This document shows positions 21,651 to 32,585 of a stretch of 64,000 nucleotides of DNA, piece by piece. Within the stretch, counting starts at the first letter, position 1. The number at the start of each line of letters is the position of its first letter. The position numbers and the translations under genes are program-made. The notes beneath the pieces were generated by a model. That model saw only the letters and a list, made by a program, of their open reading frames with translations. It had not been told where the DNA came from and searched no databases. This stretch comes from Moniliophthora roreri (Eukaryota > Basidiomycota > Agaricomycetes > Agaricales > Marasmiaceae), in NCBI GenBank assembly GCA_001466705.2, contig LATX02000013.1, positions 682,001 through 746,000 of the forward strand, given 5' to 3'.

Positions 21651-22557
21651 CATACCACCAGAGCTCTCGTGTTTGTCCTTCCCCATGTTACGCGACCTGA
21701 CCATTCAGGGAAGCTGTACTGGTATTCTAGACATTCCTCATGTTCTCGATAAGCTTACGCGCTTATCTTTGGAGAGCATGCCGCCGATGGATTTCACCGT
21801 CGCCTCAATCCTTGCACGTACCCCGCATTTAAAGGAATTGTATATCGATGGTTTTGTCGGGAACCACCTCATTTCAGCTCTTTCCGAAATGAATCCCAGC
21901 GAATTAGACGGTCACCCTCAACTCGTACCGGAGCTCAGCGTTCTCCGTCTTTTCGCGACTCCTCTATTCAGCGTCGTCACATTCAAAAATATGGTTCATA
22001 AACGGAACTTGCTCGGCAGGCCACTATACGTATCGTGTGCACTTCATCTAGCGTCGAACGTTAGGTACACGTTTAGTGGGTATAAGAGAACGACGTGCAT
22101 TCAAAGTGGCGAATACTTCTCCATCGACCGAGTTAAGGAGCTCGATGAAGAAACTAAGTTCAGCGAGAAGGTTCAGGCGTTAGTCGAAGCTTTTGTTGAA
22201 CCGGCGCAATTCATGCAGGTCTGTCTATCCAAATACCTCTGGACTCTCTTGATACTCATGTGACCGTAGAATGCCACACAATACGATATTCTCCTGTCAG
22301 GGATCGAGTGTATGTATCGGCAAGAACTTGAACCTTCCGAGGACCTGCAAACAGCCCTCGATATAGCCTGTCAGAGAGCATCAGATCTCATTACATATGG
22401 CGAAATAGCTGTGAAGGACGAATTTGACATTAAGCGGAGGTCGCTGGCATTATTGTTCCAGAATAAACGTCTGTTCTTTTGGAGCAAAAAAGAATTAGAA
22501 TTACATGCGGACTTGTTCAAGTCGTGGCCATTGATTGAGGACTGTGAGCTCAACTAA
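21651..22557 (+). pseudogene. F-box/leucine-rich-repeat-like host protein, 5'-truncated by Copia
   Basis: CpG-rich coding sequence starts right at the LTR edge. The frame reads FPMLRDLTIQGSC, LDKLTRLSLESMPP, ILARTPHLKELYIDGF, a leucine-rich pattern seen in the C-terminal half of the large Agaricomycete F-box protein families. It is open to about 22218, where an intron of about 90 bp (donor GTCTGT) leads to a second exon in frame with YRQELEPSEDLQTALDIA and ending LIEDCELN at 22557; the exact acceptor is uncertain. The N-terminal half, where an F-box would be, is missing, so the gene was broken by the retrotransposon. Such proteins usually serve as SCF ubiquitin-ligase adaptors; here that is only inferred. 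Confidence 0.55.
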
Positions 22558-24054
22558 CCTCGAAGCATTTAGAGTACAATGTGTAGTGTATGTAAACGCG
22601 AACACAGGACCGTTCCTAGAATACTAATCATTCGGCCACAAAAGCGAGAGCAAAATGACCTAATCACACGTTTTCGCAGAACATGCTTCCACAAGCAATA
22701 TTCCCATATTTCAAGTACTGAAGCCGGCTGTGACTATCGATTCCTAGGGTCAGATACCATCTCAAAGTCGCATTATCCTCCGCATGGCAGAATCGCGCAT
22801 GGAATTTGACAGTATATATAAACAAGATTTCAGACGGCTTTTTTGGAATATGTAGATGTGTCGGCTCTTGTTCAAGCTTGGGAACGGAGGTGAGGGGATT
22901 GGGTGAGGTCCCGAAAAGATCGAAAAAGAATTTCACCAAGTCTAAGACTCTGAAGTGGAAATTCGATGACCGAAAAGCAAGACTTCAGTGCAAAAGCTTA
23001 CAATCATTGAATATTGAGTACTTACATTATTTTACATAGGATGGTCTATCAGTGTTATGAGTAGAAACGAGATGCGAGGGAGAAGCCTTGGCTTCGATGG
23101 CCGCTTATGGTCCAGAGTCAAGTGCCGCCGGCATCCGAGTAGTTGCGTATTGGTGCGCTTACGTGGACATCTTTTTTTTTCCGTCCTTTTTCTTACAATT
23201 ATTGGAACGCGACATGCTCCGCTTTCCTGTGGTAATGTGCAATGATGAAGGGCATTCAAAGATCTGGGAACTTTGATAATCACTTATTCGAGAATCGGCC
23301 GATTACCAGTCCTTGGTAAGTCGTCTTTCTACAACGAGTCGTTCTTACAGAATTTAGAAACAGGAAAACCAAGCTTTGGCATGCCCAGACGAATGTCATG
23401 CAAGAATAACCCTACGATTAATGTGGCATAAACTGAGGTCTTATCCAGGGCGCCGCAAGCATTAAAAGAAAGACAGTGGTCCTCGCGCAAAGCCTGGCCA
23501 AGTCGTTACGATAACCAGAGGACGGGACAATTCGTATAGTGGTACGTGGCTCGTCTCTGTTAATCACAGTCAAAGCTCATGGCCACGAACGTCCAAGCTG
23601 ATGAATGGCTTGCAGAATGTAAATGTTGTAATGTCCTCGTCCTCTTCGTTTCAAACTCCCATTTTTCATTCTCCAAGTCATCCTCCCCATCCTTATAGCA
23701 AGCACGGGCTTGATATTACAGCGGAGACACTTCCAAAATTCAAAAGCAACGTCTTGGAAATGTCCTTTTCCAAATCTCAAAACTTGTCGAGTTGAGCGAA
23801 TGCGAAAAGGTTTTCTGTCCAAAGTCACACGGCCCAATTTCACACTGACCTTGTCCCTTGTTTTATGAGTCTTATATGGCATGGCTTGGCGCTGCGAGTC
23901 ACTGTCAAAGCTAGCAGCCACAGATGTCCAAGCTGATGAATGGGTTCACAGGGTACAAATACAGCGCGACAACCTCGTTCTCTTCGTCTCAAGATCCCAT
24001 TTCTCATTCTCCGAGTCAACCCTCTCATCCTTACAGCAAGCACTTACTTTTCAA
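22558..24054. other. Intergenic, with a duplicated block upstream of the next gene
   Basis: No convincing gene. A block of about 150-200 bp ending near 23720 recurs about 330 bp downstream (ending near 24045). Both contain GTCCAAGCTGATGAATGG and a CATTCTCC...CATCCTTA...AGCAAGCAC series. It may be a promoter duplication of the gene that starts at 24055, whose reading frame is open upstream to an ATG at 23881. Confidence 0.5.
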
Positions 24055-25642
24055 ATGAATCCAGCAAATGCAAGCATGACGTCAGTATTCATGTTTCCCG
24101 GCTAAATCTCTTGTCCACCCACACCTCGATTGTTTCAGAGACAACGTCGCTCTGTCCGCCGAGGAGCAGTCCGCATTAGATAGGGACCTAAATATCGACC
24201 CGGCATCTTTTTATTCAAACGAATTCGATGTACTCGGTCAATTCCCCCTTCCCGCGACTTCGGTCTCAAGCGATGTCGAATTTTTTGGGCAGTTTTACGA
24301 CTCTAACATTAAGGGACCGACGTACAGGGCAGCACATTCTCATGGCATGTCTGCCGTATCTTCGTATGTCTATGCTCTGTTCTCGTCGCCACCATAGCTC
24401 ATGACAATTTCTCTCGAAGAATACCAACGTTCTCCCACAATCAGCAACAGCCCACGACCTATCTTCCTCACTCTTCACGCACATTCCCTTTCGGAACTGT
24501 CCTTTCCGAACTCACACAGCCAGGGCCTATACACGAGAGTCCACAAATAGCTAGGACCGATCAGCACTCGTCTTGGGGTCTTACCTCCACGCTCTCTCCA
24601 CTTGCTGAAAACGAGAACACTTCCCAAGGAGAGGAAAGGTGCGTCCATTCTGGACCTCGTTTCGGATCACACCGTATATTAACACTCCCATTAGCTCTCC
24701 TGGTTCAGGGCTTTGGCATTATGACCAAGACACAGGCTTGTACTTCGACGTTCCCGGGCCACTGACCGCAGAGAGTCGCTCGAGGTGTGTATCCGTGTTC
24801 CATGATGCTACTGAAACCTCAGTAATTCTTACCCTGATCAGTTCTTCTGCTTCACAAGCCGCTCACGTTAACCATTGTTCGACCCAAGGCTTTACTGGTC
24901 AATTCCCAGTATCTAACGAAAACGCTCTTCATGGGGACGAAAGGTGTGCCCTCCTGTTCTTGGTTTCAGATGCCCCAACACGCTAACATCCCTGCCAGCG
25001 GGTCTGCCGGGCTGACGTTTTATCATTACGACCCAGACACGGAGTCATTCGACGACTTTCCTGAGTCACCGTCCACAGAGAGCTCTTCAAGGTATGTATC
25101 TTCAATGATGTCAATAGCACCGAAGCTCAACAATCGCAACACCGACCAGTTCTCCCGTCCTATCTACCGCTTCGTCATTTTCTTCAGGGCCCATTCGAAC
25201 GCCGTGCAGGACACAAAGATCATCTGCGAACACGCCGTATACACGGGCTTCGCAGGCCACATCTTCCAGCAGCAGGTCCACGTCGGTCAGGCTAGACCCT
25301 TCTGACACACCGGGTAGAACAGCCATTTGCCAATGGGTAACCGAAACTTCAGACATTTGCGGCGAACGCCTCAACTTGTGCGGGCTCAAAGAGCACATCC
25401 ACGAACGCCACGTCGCGACTAACCAGCCATTCCTGTGTCGCTGGAAGGGGTGCAGACATTGGAGGCCTGGAACGACCGCCATTGAACCCTGTAGCGTAAA
25501 GAATCATCTCCTGACACACGGGGGAGGATTTTTCTGCGCATTCTGCAACAAAAGTACATCTCGGGCGTACAGAATGAGAGAACATGTCTGGAATTATCAC
25601 CGCGAACGTTATCCGTTATTATATAAGGACGTCCAATGTTGA
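24055..25642 (+). CDS. C2H2-like zinc-finger protein, seven exons, with duplicated exon pair
   Basis: Gene model from splice signals: exons 24055-24080, 24139-24363, 24420-24638, 24695-24784, 24842-24943, 24999-25091 and 25150-25642, giving 415 residues. All six introns are 55-58 bp GT-AG and all phase 2. The C-terminus (about residues 320-404) carries Cys/His finger-like units: CGLKEHIHERH preceded by DICGERLNL, CRWKGC followed after a spacer by VKNHLLTH, and CAFCNKSTSRAYRMREHVWNYH. This suggests a DNA-binding nuclear protein. The middle is low-complexity Ser/Pro/Thr sequence. Exons 4 and 6 are homologous (LWHYDQDTGLYFD versus TFYHYDPDTESFD), and the ends of exons 3 and 5 match, so an exon pair was duplicated. 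The start is uncertain: an in-frame ATG at 23881 would add 58 residues. Confidence 0.75.
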
Positions 25643-27144
25643 ATTTGGAGACGAGTATTTCGCCTAAACGCAGGATATCGAAGGATCGTTCGTTCGGAAC
25701 TTCATCTCTTATCACGCAATTTCTTCACTGACTCCTCTCATGATAATGCATACCTTACATTGTCAGTATACCATCATTTAAAACCAATATATCTTCCAAC
25801 ATAAGTAGTACATAGAACCAACTCTTGCCGTGAATAGGATTAACCTCCAGAACAACTCCCGGGATCTACTGGACCGCTTGTCAGAGAAACAGGCGGACAG
25901 AATACAGATAGATGACGAGACGGGGGCATGCATTTCGTCATCAAAGTAGTGGATAATGGTCTCACCTCACAGTGAAGCTACCACGCTCTTCAAAGTGAAG
26001 TTTCACCCCAATGAATACGGTGGTGACGAAATATCGTTCGCACTGTACCCTGAAGGTGAATTCGTGAACGAGTACCAGAGATGTGAATGTGTAGACGCAA
26101 CAGAAAAGTAATCTTCTCTTTTGAATCTTCAGCTCAAGCTTCCCGTAGTGATAATTACTCTTTTGGGGCAACCAAGAGGTCATTTGAAAGACCACGGAAG
26201 GCCTGATAGAAAAGAAGTCATGGATTAACATGAGCTCTACTTGAAATGTACCTTGGGAGTTCATAATAACGTGTCTTTCATGGGAGAAACAGCTTGCGGC
26301 GTTCCAAGACAACTTCATACCTAGCGCGAAGGAATCACCTGGGTTTATAACAGGGATCTAAGGGCAGTTCACACGTTCACACCTCCTAGTGTAATTCAGT
26401 TCGTGTAGAGTCGTATCTGTGAGTATAGTCAGCTTGAGGCTCGTATGGCACACGAATAGAACGAAGCTGCACTTTCCGAAGGAAATCTCCTCCACTTCGC
26501 CTTACTTGCGTCTAGTGTGTCAATGGCTCAGCTCGGCTATAAGCGGCTCCGCAGCCGCTTGAGCCATTATTAAGCCGTTGGCAGCTTTTGTTACTATTAT
26601 GGTCCAAATTTTGACAGGAACCCCAGATTTTGGCACCAAAAATGGCAGTTTGGCCGGAAATGTCTCCGAATAGCTCAAGCGACTCGGCTCAGCTAGGCGG
26701 CTTGTTGACACACTACAGTTGCGTCGCAGATGGCAGACTTACCTGTATCTCAACAAAACGACCCATAGCTCTTAAGAAATCCAAGGCGAACGTATCCCCG
26801 CCTCTGCACGATCATATGAAGACGATGTAGAACGCCACCAAGGAGCGGTATTGCAATGCTATCCTCCAGTTGACGACCTGACGATTTACGTTAAGCAGCC
26901 AAGGACAGAACGTTCCTCTTTCCACCTGTTCGCGGTAGAATAAGCAATACGTTCGCAAACGAAGAAGAGAGGCGCGCGAGACGGATCGAGTCGGTCAGAC
27001 CACTGGAGCTCTTCGGCTAGACAAGGAGGCGGAGTCAAACAGCATAACAAGAGAATGAATCATACAACACACCCCGAACGATAGGTTGTGATTTTTTGAT
27101 CTTCCTAGGTGTCTGCATGTCCGCTTTGCCATTGGATTCAAGAA
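25643..27144. other. Intergenic, no gene recognised apart from a MITE
   Basis: No domain-bearing frame. The minus-strand open stretch at 25962-26318 has no recognisable features. A small TIR element lies at 26513-26715. Confidence 0.5.
26513..26715. mobile_element. Small TIR element (MITE), hAT-like
   Basis: Ends TAGTGTGTCAA and TTGACACACTA are inverted repeats. The subterminal regions are rich in GCTCAGCTCGGCT and GACTCGGCTCAGCTAG-type motifs. TTGCGTC occurs immediately before the left end and again three bases beyond the right end, a likely 7-8 bp target duplication as made by hAT transposases. No coding capacity. It resembles the subterminal regions of the larger elements at 35236-36591 and 49845-50747. 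Confidence 0.65.
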
Positions 27145-27528
27145 CTAGTGCAGCACCGATTCCGAGGTATTCGCATGACTTTGGTTTAGTCTGCGGGGTT
27201 CTGAAAATGAGGTGAGAACCAAGTCAAACAGGCGGAAGAGAGTAACATACGCGGATTGAAAAAGTAAAAAGTGATCGAGGGACCCAAAGTATGAATTACG
27301 AGTGAAATAGTCAGGGTTCAGATGTACGACATTGTTGAGTACACGGGAAACGTACAGCAAGTAGCGAGCTTTGTGGATGGTAAGTGGAGTGCACACCATC
27401 GTTGAGGCTTCAAAAACCCTCTCAAGAGCGAATGATCGGGTGTCGGAAGAGATAATCTTCTGCAGGAAACCAGGCAGTTTCTTCTGGGCATGTAGTGTTC
27501 CTATTCCGGCGATAAGATATATCATCAC
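27145..27528 (-). CDS. Hypothetical 127-residue ORF
   Basis: Begins MMIYLIAGIGTLHAQKK with a short hydrophobic N-terminus; the rest has mixed hydrophobic/aromatic composition. No family recognised and no supporting neighbour. It may be chance or an exon of an unmodelled gene. Confidence 0.2.
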   Translation of the reverse strand: MMIYLIAGIGTLHAQKKLPGFLQKIISSDTRSFALERVFEASTMVCTPLTIHKARYLLYVSRVLNNVVHLNPDYFTRNSYFGSLDHFLLFQSAYVTLFRLFDLVLTSFSEPRRLNQSHANTSESVLH

Positions 27529-28996
27529 ACCAAAGGATAGTTGTATAAATGACCCTCGTAAGGGGGAAGGCGACGTTCATACATAGTGAGCGGGGGTACA
27601 TGAGAAACTCACCAGTCAACCGAAACCCCTCTCATCATCATTATTCTTATGCCAGGTGAAAAGTGATTCTTGCAATTGACTGCTCCTAGTACCTGCCCGC
27701 TCATGATGGTCCTAAAAAATCAACGCACAACTAGGTAGCGTTGACGGAGATTGCGGCTTTTCTCGAGTAACCAAACCCTCAAACAAGCGAAAAGGATTTC
27801 GCAACCAGACATGGCGTTTTGAAATTGAAGTTCCATCTCGGTTGAAAAAAAAAAAAAAAAAAAAAAAGTTCAGCAACACACCACAAGTCAATCATCCACC
27901 CCCCCCCCCCCCCTTTTTTTTTTTTTTCCCCCGAATCCGAATCCGAATCCTTACTCTCCTACTACTCCCCTATAATCGGCAAACTTTTAGAAAAAGAGAC
28001 TCCTCGCGTCCGCGTCCGAGTCCCGACATCCATGGAAAGGAAGAAAGGCTGTTAGCGCAAGTTTAAAAAAAGAAAAAAACAAGCCTCAACCTCGCGATAA
28101 CCAAATCCCGAAATCGGAGCGTGACAACCAGGGGTCTAGACTCTTTGGCTCTCTCTCTCTCTCCGCCGCCACACCTTGACACAACTTGACAGTCGATTGG
28201 CTATGCTTGCTATACATCCCTCGCTCGCGTTACCGGCACTGTGTAATAAAAAAAAATTGCATTGGAAAAAAACTCAATTCATACATCCATCTCCGAAATA
28301 CCCGCTCCCCGCTCCCCCAATTCCCCAGTTCCCCAATCCCGAAATACACGCCAGCTGATGGAAATCCGGACCGGAGATGGGGAGGAGGGAAAAACATCGG
28401 GAATACGGCAACTCGGTATTTATTCGGGATTCGGGGGGCAAGCCGGCAACGGCGGGCGGGCAGGTGTTTCCTTTTAGCTTCGACTAACCAATAGTCTTGT
28501 ACACAACATGTTATTATATAAAAAACTCTTGACACACACTTTTTTTTCTCGAAACATTACACAAAAGAACGCAATAAAGGAGAGACGAAGAAATATGAAC
28601 ACAATTCAAAAGATGGTTGCATATAAACTAACATAATAAAAAAAAAACATGGGTCGGTGACAACAAGAGAACAAGAAAACGGGGGTAAATCACAAAGAAA
28701 GGATCGTACATGAAAAACGAATGGCAGAAAAAGAAAAATAAATCGACGAATAACCTCTTTGTTGTAAAATACCCAAGTATCCCCAAAGAAAATAAAAATG
28801 CACACATGAACAAAAGAAAAAAAAAAAAAAAGACAAGACAAAAAAAAAAAAAATCGTTCAATCGTTCAAATGCATTCATTCGCTTTTTCACGCATCCCAA
28901 ACACCCACACTCGGACTCGTCCTCATCAAAAAATCAAAATCCCCTACACCACCAGCACCGACAGCACCGACACCAAAAAGCGCCGTTGTCGCATCA
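27529..28996. other. Intergenic and 3' flank of the C2H2 factor; homopolymers
   Basis: Contains a 23-base A-run (27845), a C-run followed by a T-run (27899-27927), CT dinucleotides near 28150 and several A-runs at 28640-28855. The A-rich part at 28600-28990 is downstream of the minus-strand gene ending at 28997 and probably includes its 3' UTR. No other gene seen. Confidence 0.5.
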
Positions 28997-31038
28997 TCAA
29001 CGGTAAACTGCGACTGGACTGGGTGAACCTGCTGCTGATACTGACGGTGAGCGTAAACCTGAACCTGCTGATGAGACGGAGGCGGCGGAGGAGGAGGATA
29101 ACTGCCTCCCATGTGTGCGTGGGCGTGTCGGTGGTGATCTGGAAATGTGCTGTTGACTGGTGAATGCCATCCGTTGGTGGTCTGTTGTTGTTGTTGTCGT
29201 CGCTGCTGCTGCGTGACTGGAGTGGAAGTTGAATGCAAATACCCCGCGACTCTCCTCAATTGTTCCTCCTGTTGTAGTCTCAATTGGGCTGAGTACGCTG
29301 CTGCTTGAGGAGGAGGAGGAGGGTAAGAGAGAGAGCCCCGCAGCCCTTCGTGTAATTGTCGATGTCGTTGTTGGTCTGACGACATCTGGTGGTGATGGGG
29401 TGGAACAGAGCTCCATAACGGTGAGTCGTCGACTTGTCGGTCTACTCTCCCTACCTCCTCCTGCTGTTGTTGTTGCTTCATCGTCATCTCCTTCATTTGC
29501 GGTGGAGAAACTCCTCTTTCGACTTGTTGTTGTGGGGGGTGGGAGGTTGAACGAGAATGGACTGGAATCTCCTCCATCGACGCCGCTTCCTGTACCCAAT
29601 TGAGATGGGTGTGAGGAAGAGATAGAGAACGGACTGCTGAAATTGAGGGAGGAAGGCGCGGTTCCGGGTCTTGCCCAGCCAAAGCCTGCGCTTGTGTAGG
29701 GGAAGGCGCTGGTACTGGATATTGTTGTTGTTGAGGAGGAGGAGGAGGTGGTTGTTGTGGTGGAGGGAAGAAGCCCTGCTGCTGATGGGGGGAGTATGTG
29801 AGATGAGCCAGGGCGTGAGGAGGATGGTGGTGGCGGGGGGATGCTAGTGGGGACGACTGAAGAGAGTGGCGGGAGTGAAATAGATCCATCCCTGGGCCCC
29901 TGAGCGGAAGCCGTAGTTGGGCGGGAGGAGGAGCTCTCTGACCCTTGAGAAGGGAGGTTGAATGAGAAGCGGTTACTGGAGTCTGTGTATGTGTGTGGAC
30001 GAAATTAGTCATCACCATATATAAACGAGTAACGAGTTGGCGACTTGCCTGCCCTTGAGAGAGTTGGATGGGGGATGGAGTAGTGGTTGGAGGCGAGGGG
30101 GGAAAGAAAGGACTGTGGTGATCCTGGGCGAAATCCGCCGTGGTGCTGGTTACCCCGAAAGGACCCGCCGCCGGATCCTCTGCTGGGACCGGCGGCGTTT
30201 GAGATAGTGGAGAGGGGGCTAGTGGGAGAGACGGGGGAGACGGAATGGTCACGAAAGGACTGGCTGTTATCACGAAAGGAATGGCTGTTTGGGTCACGAA
30301 AGGACTGCTGTTGTTGCTGCTTATCATCGACATGGTTGGTAATTTGCCAATTGGCACCTTCGTAGCCTGTGGATGTCCCTGGTCTACCAGCGGCGGCGGC
30401 GACGGCGGTAGCGACACCTACTACACTTTCCTCAACTTTGATTTGACCAGCCGAGACGACACCTGGTACTCCTGCACCTGCGACTGCGCCTGCACCAGCA
30501 CGACGACCACCACGAGAAGAAGCCTTGTTGGCGGCAGCCATGGAAGCATGGAGAGAAGTAAGCTCGCGCATCATCCGCTCGTTCTGATCCTGCTTGTCTG
30601 AATGGACCGTTTGGGCATGTTGACGAAGGTTATCGAGGCGAGAGAACTGTTTCCCGCAATGACAAGTGAAGGGACGTTCGCCGGTGTGCTTTCTGCGAAA
30701 AGGGAGTGAGTCAGAGAGAGTCAGGTGACTTTATGTTGAAAGGAGGGAACAAAGAGGCGGAGGGGAACGGGGCGGAGAAGGAAATTGGGAAACAGGAACC
30801 AAGAGAAAGAGGGAGCGGGCGCGTACCTGATATGCCTAGCCAAATGCTCACTTCTGCTAAAGACCATGCGACATTCGCCGTAACCCCTGCATTGGAAGGT
30901 CTTTGCAGGAGTGGGACGATAACGTTTATTGACGCCTTGCTGTGGATGAGCGGATTGCTGAAGAACAGCTGCGGTAGCCATATCTTCAGAAGAGGAGGGA
31001 GGAGGAGTGGTACCTGATGCTCGCCGTTCAGGGGACAT
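28997..31038 (-). CDS. Two-finger C2H2 zinc-finger transcription factor
   Basis: Three exons: 31038-30827, 30692-30049, 29982-28997, giving 613 residues. Two adjacent fingers straddle intron 1. Finger 1 has C50, C56, H69, H73 ([23 protein letters not shown]). The linker is TGERPF. Finger 2 has C81, C83, H96, H101 ([21 protein letters not shown]). This tandem arrangement is typical of fungal stress/nutrient regulators of the Msn2/Adr1 style, which bind DNA in the nucleus. The rest is Ser/Pro/Gln/Thr-rich with short conserved-looking patches ([30 protein letters not shown]). Intron 1 is 134 bp GT-AG. Intron 2 is best read as GC-AG (CAG|GCAAGT, 66 bp); a weaker GT donor 15 bases downstream keeps the same frame. 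A 509-codon alternative frame over the low-complexity part is a shadow. Confidence 0.85.
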
Positions 31039-31759
31039 AAGTACGAAGAAAAAAAAAAAAAGATGAGCAATGGGAATTGGGGCTGTTATACAATTCTCGT
31101 TCCTGAGTATTCTCTGGTTCCTGGGCGGAGATTCAATCTTGCTTTGTTTGCAGCTTTACCGTTTCTCTGGGTCCGGATGTTCTAGATCTAATTCCAACAT
31201 GGGCCATGTGGATCGCTTTCGTGGATCGCTTTTTCTTCCCTGTCAATTAATCAAGCCACCGCTCACATCCCCGGTAGAATAATCCGCTTTTTTGCAGTGC
31301 AATCTCGTATCCATCCATTCTCCCGAATTTATTTTTTACATCCACAGGCGTTGAACAACCCAACCGATGTCATTAGGGGGTTGAATCTTACAGCGGCTTG
31401 GTTCGACCACCGACGTCCTTCATTGTAACTAGAAACAACCGTTCATTTCTCCCGTCAAGACCGCGATCCTCCAGCTCTCTCTCTCTCTCTCTCCACACGG
31501 CGGATCATTGGTTCCACTCTTCTCTCGCTTATCGCTTTTTCGGCTCCTAGGACCTCCTTTCCTCTCTCTCTCTCTCTCTTGCTACTAGTATCCCTTCCTC
31601 CCGTACTCGAGGCGAAGCTCAAGATCCTAGATCGGATTAGTCTGCCTCATGGGATCAAGATGACCGGGGTATGACTTCAATCTGAGCTCACTCCTTCCAT
31701 TCATTACGATCAGAGCTGATAGCCAAATCACCCACCCTCTTTTTTGTTCAAGTCTGCAT

Positions 31760-31774
31760 GTATGAACGCATACC
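31760..31774. promoter_or_regulatory. Palindromic motif GTATGAACGCATACC, copy 1
   Basis: The arms GTATG and CATAC are inverted around AACG. The same 15-mer recurs exactly at 32571-32585, and a variant lies at 32202-32217. Located about 0.7 kb upstream of the C2H2 factor start. A dimeric regulator site is possible; this is inference. Confidence 0.4.
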
Positions 31775-32201
31775 TACGTCCAACTCTTCGTTATCTTGTG
31801 CGTGATCGATCAGTGATACCAACTCGAACGGAAGCGCAAAAAAAAAAAAAAAGATTTATCGTTCAGCCGGTCTGCATCTCCGTATCACTATTTTTCTCAC
31901 TGCCTACCAACTTGACGAACAAAGCCAATCTTCGGAATCGGCAATACTGCTGTACTATCCTACCGTCATTGATACGCCCAGTCGGATTTCACCACGCATC
32001 ATCGGTAGTCTGGCAGTTTCGGGCTCTATACGGGTACTGCTGGTGGGTGATAGTGGTGGTGGTGAGCTCATACCCTTACCTCACGAAAAAGAAAAGGGTA
32101 TTAGAGTTTTTGTGACCATTCAAGAATCAAGGTTTTTGCTCGAAATGGGTCATACCATTCTCTTTTTTTCACACAACACGCGGATCTACCCAAACCACTG
32201 C

Positions 32202-32217
32202 GCATGAACGCATAACC
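32202..32217. promoter_or_regulatory. Palindromic motif variant GCATGAACGCATAACC, copy 2
   Basis: Keeps the core ATGAACGCATA of the other two copies with changes at the edges. Confidence 0.35.
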
Positions 32218-32570
32218 TTACTTATTTTAAAAGGATTTACTCACTCATACTCATTACTTTTGATTGATCAATGATACGAAACCTCTGCTACTTGTGGCTT
32301 TCCTCGAGCTCTATTTTCTAACCGACTACCCGCCCTATACGCTAGATCCTACTGGCTTACCATGTGTCATGACGAGAACTTCTGCTTCTACCGTTCACGT
32401 ACCCCCCCCCCCCCCCCCCCTCCACGTTGTCTGTCAGCCACAAAAACAACAGGAAAACGATCCGGATTCACCTGGCAGCAGGTAAAGAAGAACATCAACG
32501 AGGGTGCTCCTCGAATTTTACGGATCATCATCATCGTCACTGCCTAGTACTAGGATCAGGATAAGGATAC

Positions 32571-32585
32571 GTATGAACGCATACC
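32571..32585. promoter_or_regulatory. Palindromic motif GTATGAACGCATACC, copy 3
   Basis: Exact copy of the motif at 31760-31774. Confidence 0.4.

Noticed and set aside
28888..30417. 509-codon minus-strand frame, Pro/Gln/His-rich
   Set aside because: It overlaps the C2H2 factor in another frame; splicing from the zinc-finger exon leads into the frame ending at 28997, which carries [12 protein letters not shown] and [10 protein letters not shown].
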